NCBI GenBank assembly: GCA_003230435.1
Contig: QIDW01000395.1
Coordinates: 1-7,184 of the forward strand
Source: Acidimicrobiia bacterium
GTDB lineage: Bacteria > Actinomycetota > Acidimicrobiia > Spongiisociales > ZC4RG35
Direction of reading: 5' to 3'
DNA length: 7,184 nt
The notes below the pieces were generated by a model. It made no database searches. It saw only the letters and a list, made by a program, of their open reading frames with translations, and had not been told where the DNA came from. This document shows positions 6,785-7,184 of this stretch, piece by piece. The stretch's first letter is position 1; every line of letters begins with the position of its first letter. A program made the position numbers and the translations under genes.

Positions 6785-6799
6785 CCCGCTAGCGGCGGG
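6785..6799. other. Short GC-rich hairpin between convergent genes
   Basis: CCCGC (6785-6789) and GCGGG (6795-6799) are complementary around TAGCG, and the alternative register CCGCTAGCGG (6786-6795) is a perfect 10-bp palindrome. It spans the stop codon of the minus-strand membrane protein gene and sits 4 bp after the stop of the 140-aa gene. With no T-run on either side it is at best a weak bidirectional terminator or an mRNA 3'-end stabiliser. Confidence 0.2.
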
Positions 6800-7184
6800 T
6801 AGCGAGGACGGCCATCAGGCCAAGGGCGACGAATTCGCCAATCGCAAAAGACAGGGCAACTCGCGTATCGGGTTCGACGCGGAGCAGAACGAGAGCCAGC
6901 ACGCCGGCAGCCAGTCCACCGAGCCATGCAAAGCTGAGTCGTCTGGTCCTGGCTTCCGCGACGAGAACTTGACTGGCGATCTGTGCTGCCGCCGCAGCCG
7001 TAACGCCACCGGCGGCGAGCATTGCGACGATGGCCGTGGGAGCGAACTCCTCACCGAAGAGCAGCGCAACAACATCGGCACCGACGAGCCACCCCAACAG
7101 GGCACCCAACAGAGCCAGGCCAGCCCCACCAAATACCGCCAGCCGGGCTATCCGCGCCAACTGAGCGCGATTGGCCTCTCTGGC
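6789..7184 (-). CDS. C-terminal part of a multi-pass membrane protein, probably a polysaccharide/oligosaccharide flippase; runs off the right edge
   Basis: The minus-strand frame is open from the window edge to a TAG at 6791-6789, giving 131 residues. There is no stop before the edge, so a TTG at 7160 is not needed as a start; the gene most likely begins outside the window. Four hydrophobic stretches are visible: 'LAVFGGAGLALLGALLGWLV', the segment after 'FAPTAIVAMLAAGG', 'AWLGGLAAGVLALVLL', and 'VALSFAIGEFVALGLMAVLA'. A charged stretch ('AREANRAQLARIARL'), then a hydrophobic helix, then 'VVALLFGEEFAPTAIVAMLA' is the pattern I associate with the last third of Wzx/PST-type exporters of the MOP superfamily ('LLFG-x-E[FY]-xP'), which flip lipid-linked sugars across the membrane. 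That assignment is pattern-based and moderate. Another multi-pass membrane protein is possible. It is convergent with the 140-aa gene. Confidence 0.6.
   Translation of the reverse strand, partial: AREANRAQLARIARLAVFGGAGLALLGALLGWLVGADVVALLFGEEFAPTAIVAMLAAGGVTAAAAAQIASQVLVAEARTRRLSFAWLGGLAAGVLALVLLRVEPDTRVALSFAIGEFVALGLMAVLATRR

Noticed and set aside
3517..6790. 13-bp direct repeat CTAGGAGCCCGCT at 3517-3529 and 6778-6790 flanking the synthase and 140-aa genes, considered as attachment or target-site duplication
   Set aside because: A rough estimate gives about 0.4 such exact 13-mer pairs expected by chance in a window this size. There is no integrase or transposase, and the enclosed synthase is a core gene. 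A check for an empty site in relatives would settle it.
1..7184. A novel defence, CRISPR or mobile system
   Set aside because: I saw no regularly spaced repeats, no recombinase, transposase or toxin-antitoxin pair, and no nuclease-helicase cluster; the one nuclease-family gene is a partial DUF222 member, common in actinobacteria.

Overview
The window is GC-rich (about 60% by eye). It carries dense, mostly clean coding sequence with features typical of Actinobacteriota: a DUF222 (13E12-type) HNH-nuclease-family N-terminus, a class A penicillin-binding protein with C-terminal PASTA domains, and an LpdA-type flavoprotein close in sequence to mycobacterial LpdA. An acidimicrobial or similar uncultured actinobacterial origin is a reasonable guess, but the sequence alone does not prove it.

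Left half, all on the minus strand. An acyl-CoA (methylmalonyl-CoA type) mutase large subunit (3422 down to 1854) overlaps an LpdA-like NAD(P)H oxidoreductase (1857 down to 499) by 4 bp, so the two are almost certainly co-translated. Downstream lies the start of a DUF222 gene (409 down to the left edge), whose codon use is visibly more T-ending. The mutase is the catalytic barrel half only: its B12-binding partner is not in the window. The flavoprotein lacks one of the two redox cysteines of dihydrolipoamide dehydrogenases but keeps the C-terminal His-Glu pair.

Right half. A divergent 262-bp intergenic region separates the mutase from a bifunctional peptidoglycan synthase (3685-6282, GT51 + transpeptidase + 2 PASTA). 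This region holds a possible 49-codon upstream ORF with its own Shine-Dalgarno. Its stop codon directly abuts the synthase ATG, in the same frame. After the synthase comes an unrecognised 140-aa protein (6359-6781) with an apparently leaderless promoter and a perfect 14-bp inverted repeat in its first codons. Convergent with it, running in from the right edge, is the C-terminal end of a multi-pass membrane protein resembling polysaccharide flippases.

Functionally the window combines propionate or branched-chain carbon metabolism (mutase plus reductase) with cell-envelope genes (peptidoglycan synthase, probable polysaccharide export). I see no CRISPR array, RNA gene, insertion sequence or obvious defence system. 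The points most worth a second look are the coupled mutase-flavoprotein pair, the ORF abutting the synthase, and the hairpin at the 5' end of the unknown gene.
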